A stretch of 64,000 bases of DNA from Gelidibacter maritimus (GTDB taxonomy: Bacteria > Bacteroidota > Bacteroidia > Flavobacteriales > Flavobacteriaceae): positions 1-64,000 of the forward strand of contig NZ_JACGLT010000008.1 in NCBI RefSeq assembly GCF_014062315.1, given 5' to 3'. The position numbers were made by a program, and so were the translations under genes. The notes beneath the pieces are model-generated. The model was not told where the DNA came from. It did no database searches and saw only the letters and a list, made by a program, of their open reading frames with translations. Shown here one piece after another: positions 63,430 through 64,000 of the stretch (its first letter is position 1; each line of letters begins with the position of its first letter).

Positions 63430-63453
63430 TGTGAAACCCAAAATCAGTTCACC

Positions 63454-64000
63454 TTGTCAAATTATCAATTAGGATTAGAATACGCTAAGCAACAAGATCA
63501 AAATGATGTTTTGGCATCTTATAGAAATCGTTTCCATATTCCGAAAGACAATCAGGGTAAGGAGGTCATTTACATGACTGGAAATTCACTTGGACTCCAA
63601 CCCAAATCAACAAGAGACTATATCCATCAAGAGTTGGAAGACTGGGCTAATTTAGGCGTTGAAGGTCATACTGATGCCAAACATCCTTGGCTCCATTACC
63701 ACGAGTTCCTGACAGAGAACATGGCAAAAGTAGTTGGTGCGAAACCCATCGAAGTGGTGGTCATGAATACCTTGACGGCTAACCTTCATTTGATGATGGT
63801 CTCCTTCTATAAGCCGACTTCAAAACGCTATAAAATTCTGATTGAGGCCGATGCGTTTCCATCAGATAAATACGCTGTAGAATCGCAATTGCGCCATCAT
63901 GGATTCGATCCAAAAGATGGTTTGGTGCTTTGGAAAGCTCGAAAAGGTGAAGAATTGGCTAATTATGACGATTTAGAGGCTATTTTGGAAACACAGGGAG
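63454..64000 (+). CDS. kynU: Kynureninase (partial, cut at window end)
   Basis: PLP-dependent enzyme that cleaves kynurenine to anthranilate and alanine in tryptophan breakdown. The visible N-terminal 182 residues match family members: YIMTGNSLGL-type segment VIYMTGNSLGLQPKSTR, HPWLHYHE, VVMNTLTANLHLMMVSFY and EADAFPSDKYAVESQL. The frame has no ATG; an in-frame stop lies at 63415 and the first sensible start is the TTG at 63454, giving MSNYQLGLEYAKQQDQNDVLA. The PLP Lys lies beyond the window. Other kyn genes may follow. Confidence 0.9.
   Translation, partial: MSNYQLGLEYAKQQDQNDVLASYRNRFHIPKDNQGKEVIYMTGNSLGLQPKSTRDYIHQELEDWANLGVEGHTDAKHPWLHYHEFLTENMAKVVGAKPIEVVVMNTLTANLHLMMVSFYKPTSKRYKILIEADAFPSDKYAVESQLRHHGFDPKDGLVLWKARKGEELANYDDLEAILETQG

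Overview
The window looks like the chromosome of a marine or environmental member of the Flavobacteriaceae (Bacteroidota). The base composition is low in GC. Upstream regions carry the Bacteroidota promoter signature TAnnTTTG with a TTTG/TTG box about 17-21 bp further up, instead of a sigma-70 -35/-10 pair. The gene content includes the gliding/type IX secretion set gldK-gldL-gldM-gldN, the flavobacterial exosortase XrtF with its partner, a TonB-dependent receptor, and families common in this phylum (DUF2851, DUF983, HYC_CC_PP, DUF1573). I see no rRNA, tRNA, CRISPR array, insertion sequence or prophage; this is ordinary core chromosome.

Layout. 1-4.2 kb (minus): acyl-CoA dehydrogenase, helix-hairpin-helix protein and an alanine/sodium symporter with a large extra N-terminal region. 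4.5-9.8 kb: PspC-like mini-protein, DUF2851, CPXCG protein, ABC-F ATPase, DUF983 protein and an FAD oxidoreductase. 10-18.5 kb (minus): topA, a degenerate ureohydrolase-fold protein, then gldK, gldL, gldM and gldN, closed by a terminator. 19-27 kb: a membrane protein, then miaB, a sigma-54 activator, lptE, a TPR-like protein, secG, groES and groEL. 26.9-30.3 kb (minus): HMA protein, TonB receptor and HYC_CC_PP protein, a cysteine-rich probable metal cluster. 30.3-33.2 kb: the XrtF pair, a free-methionine sulfoxide reductase and an ABC permease. 33.4-40.7 kb (plus): purH and the rod-shape operon mreB-mreC-mreD-mrdA-rodA. 41-48 kb: valS, DUF1573 protein, aspartyl protease with PDZ, aminotransferase and murB. 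48.3-55 kb (plus): ECF sigma/anti-sigma pair, a Cys-rich mini-protein, glycosyltransferase, a second ECF sigma, an Nramp-related transporter, lipA and gap. 55-64 kb: TPR hybrid histidine kinase, lpxK, lipoproteins, Nif3-like protein and its coiled-coil partner, msrA, a methyltransferase and the start of kynU, cut by the window end.

Functionally the window is rich in envelope biology: murB, mrdA/rodA/mreBCD for the wall; lptE and lpxK for lipopolysaccharide; secG, GldKLMN and XrtF for protein export and surface sorting; and several lipoproteins with short lipoboxes. The most unusual items are four proteins whose family-defining residues have been replaced or to which domains have been added. 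They are the symporter with SprB-like and lipoyl-like N-terminal regions, the ureohydrolase-like protein beside gldK that lacks metal ligands, the Nramp-related transporter lacking both metal-site motifs, and the zinc-ribbon protein without its cysteines. All functional calls rest on reading motifs by eye; no database search was possible.
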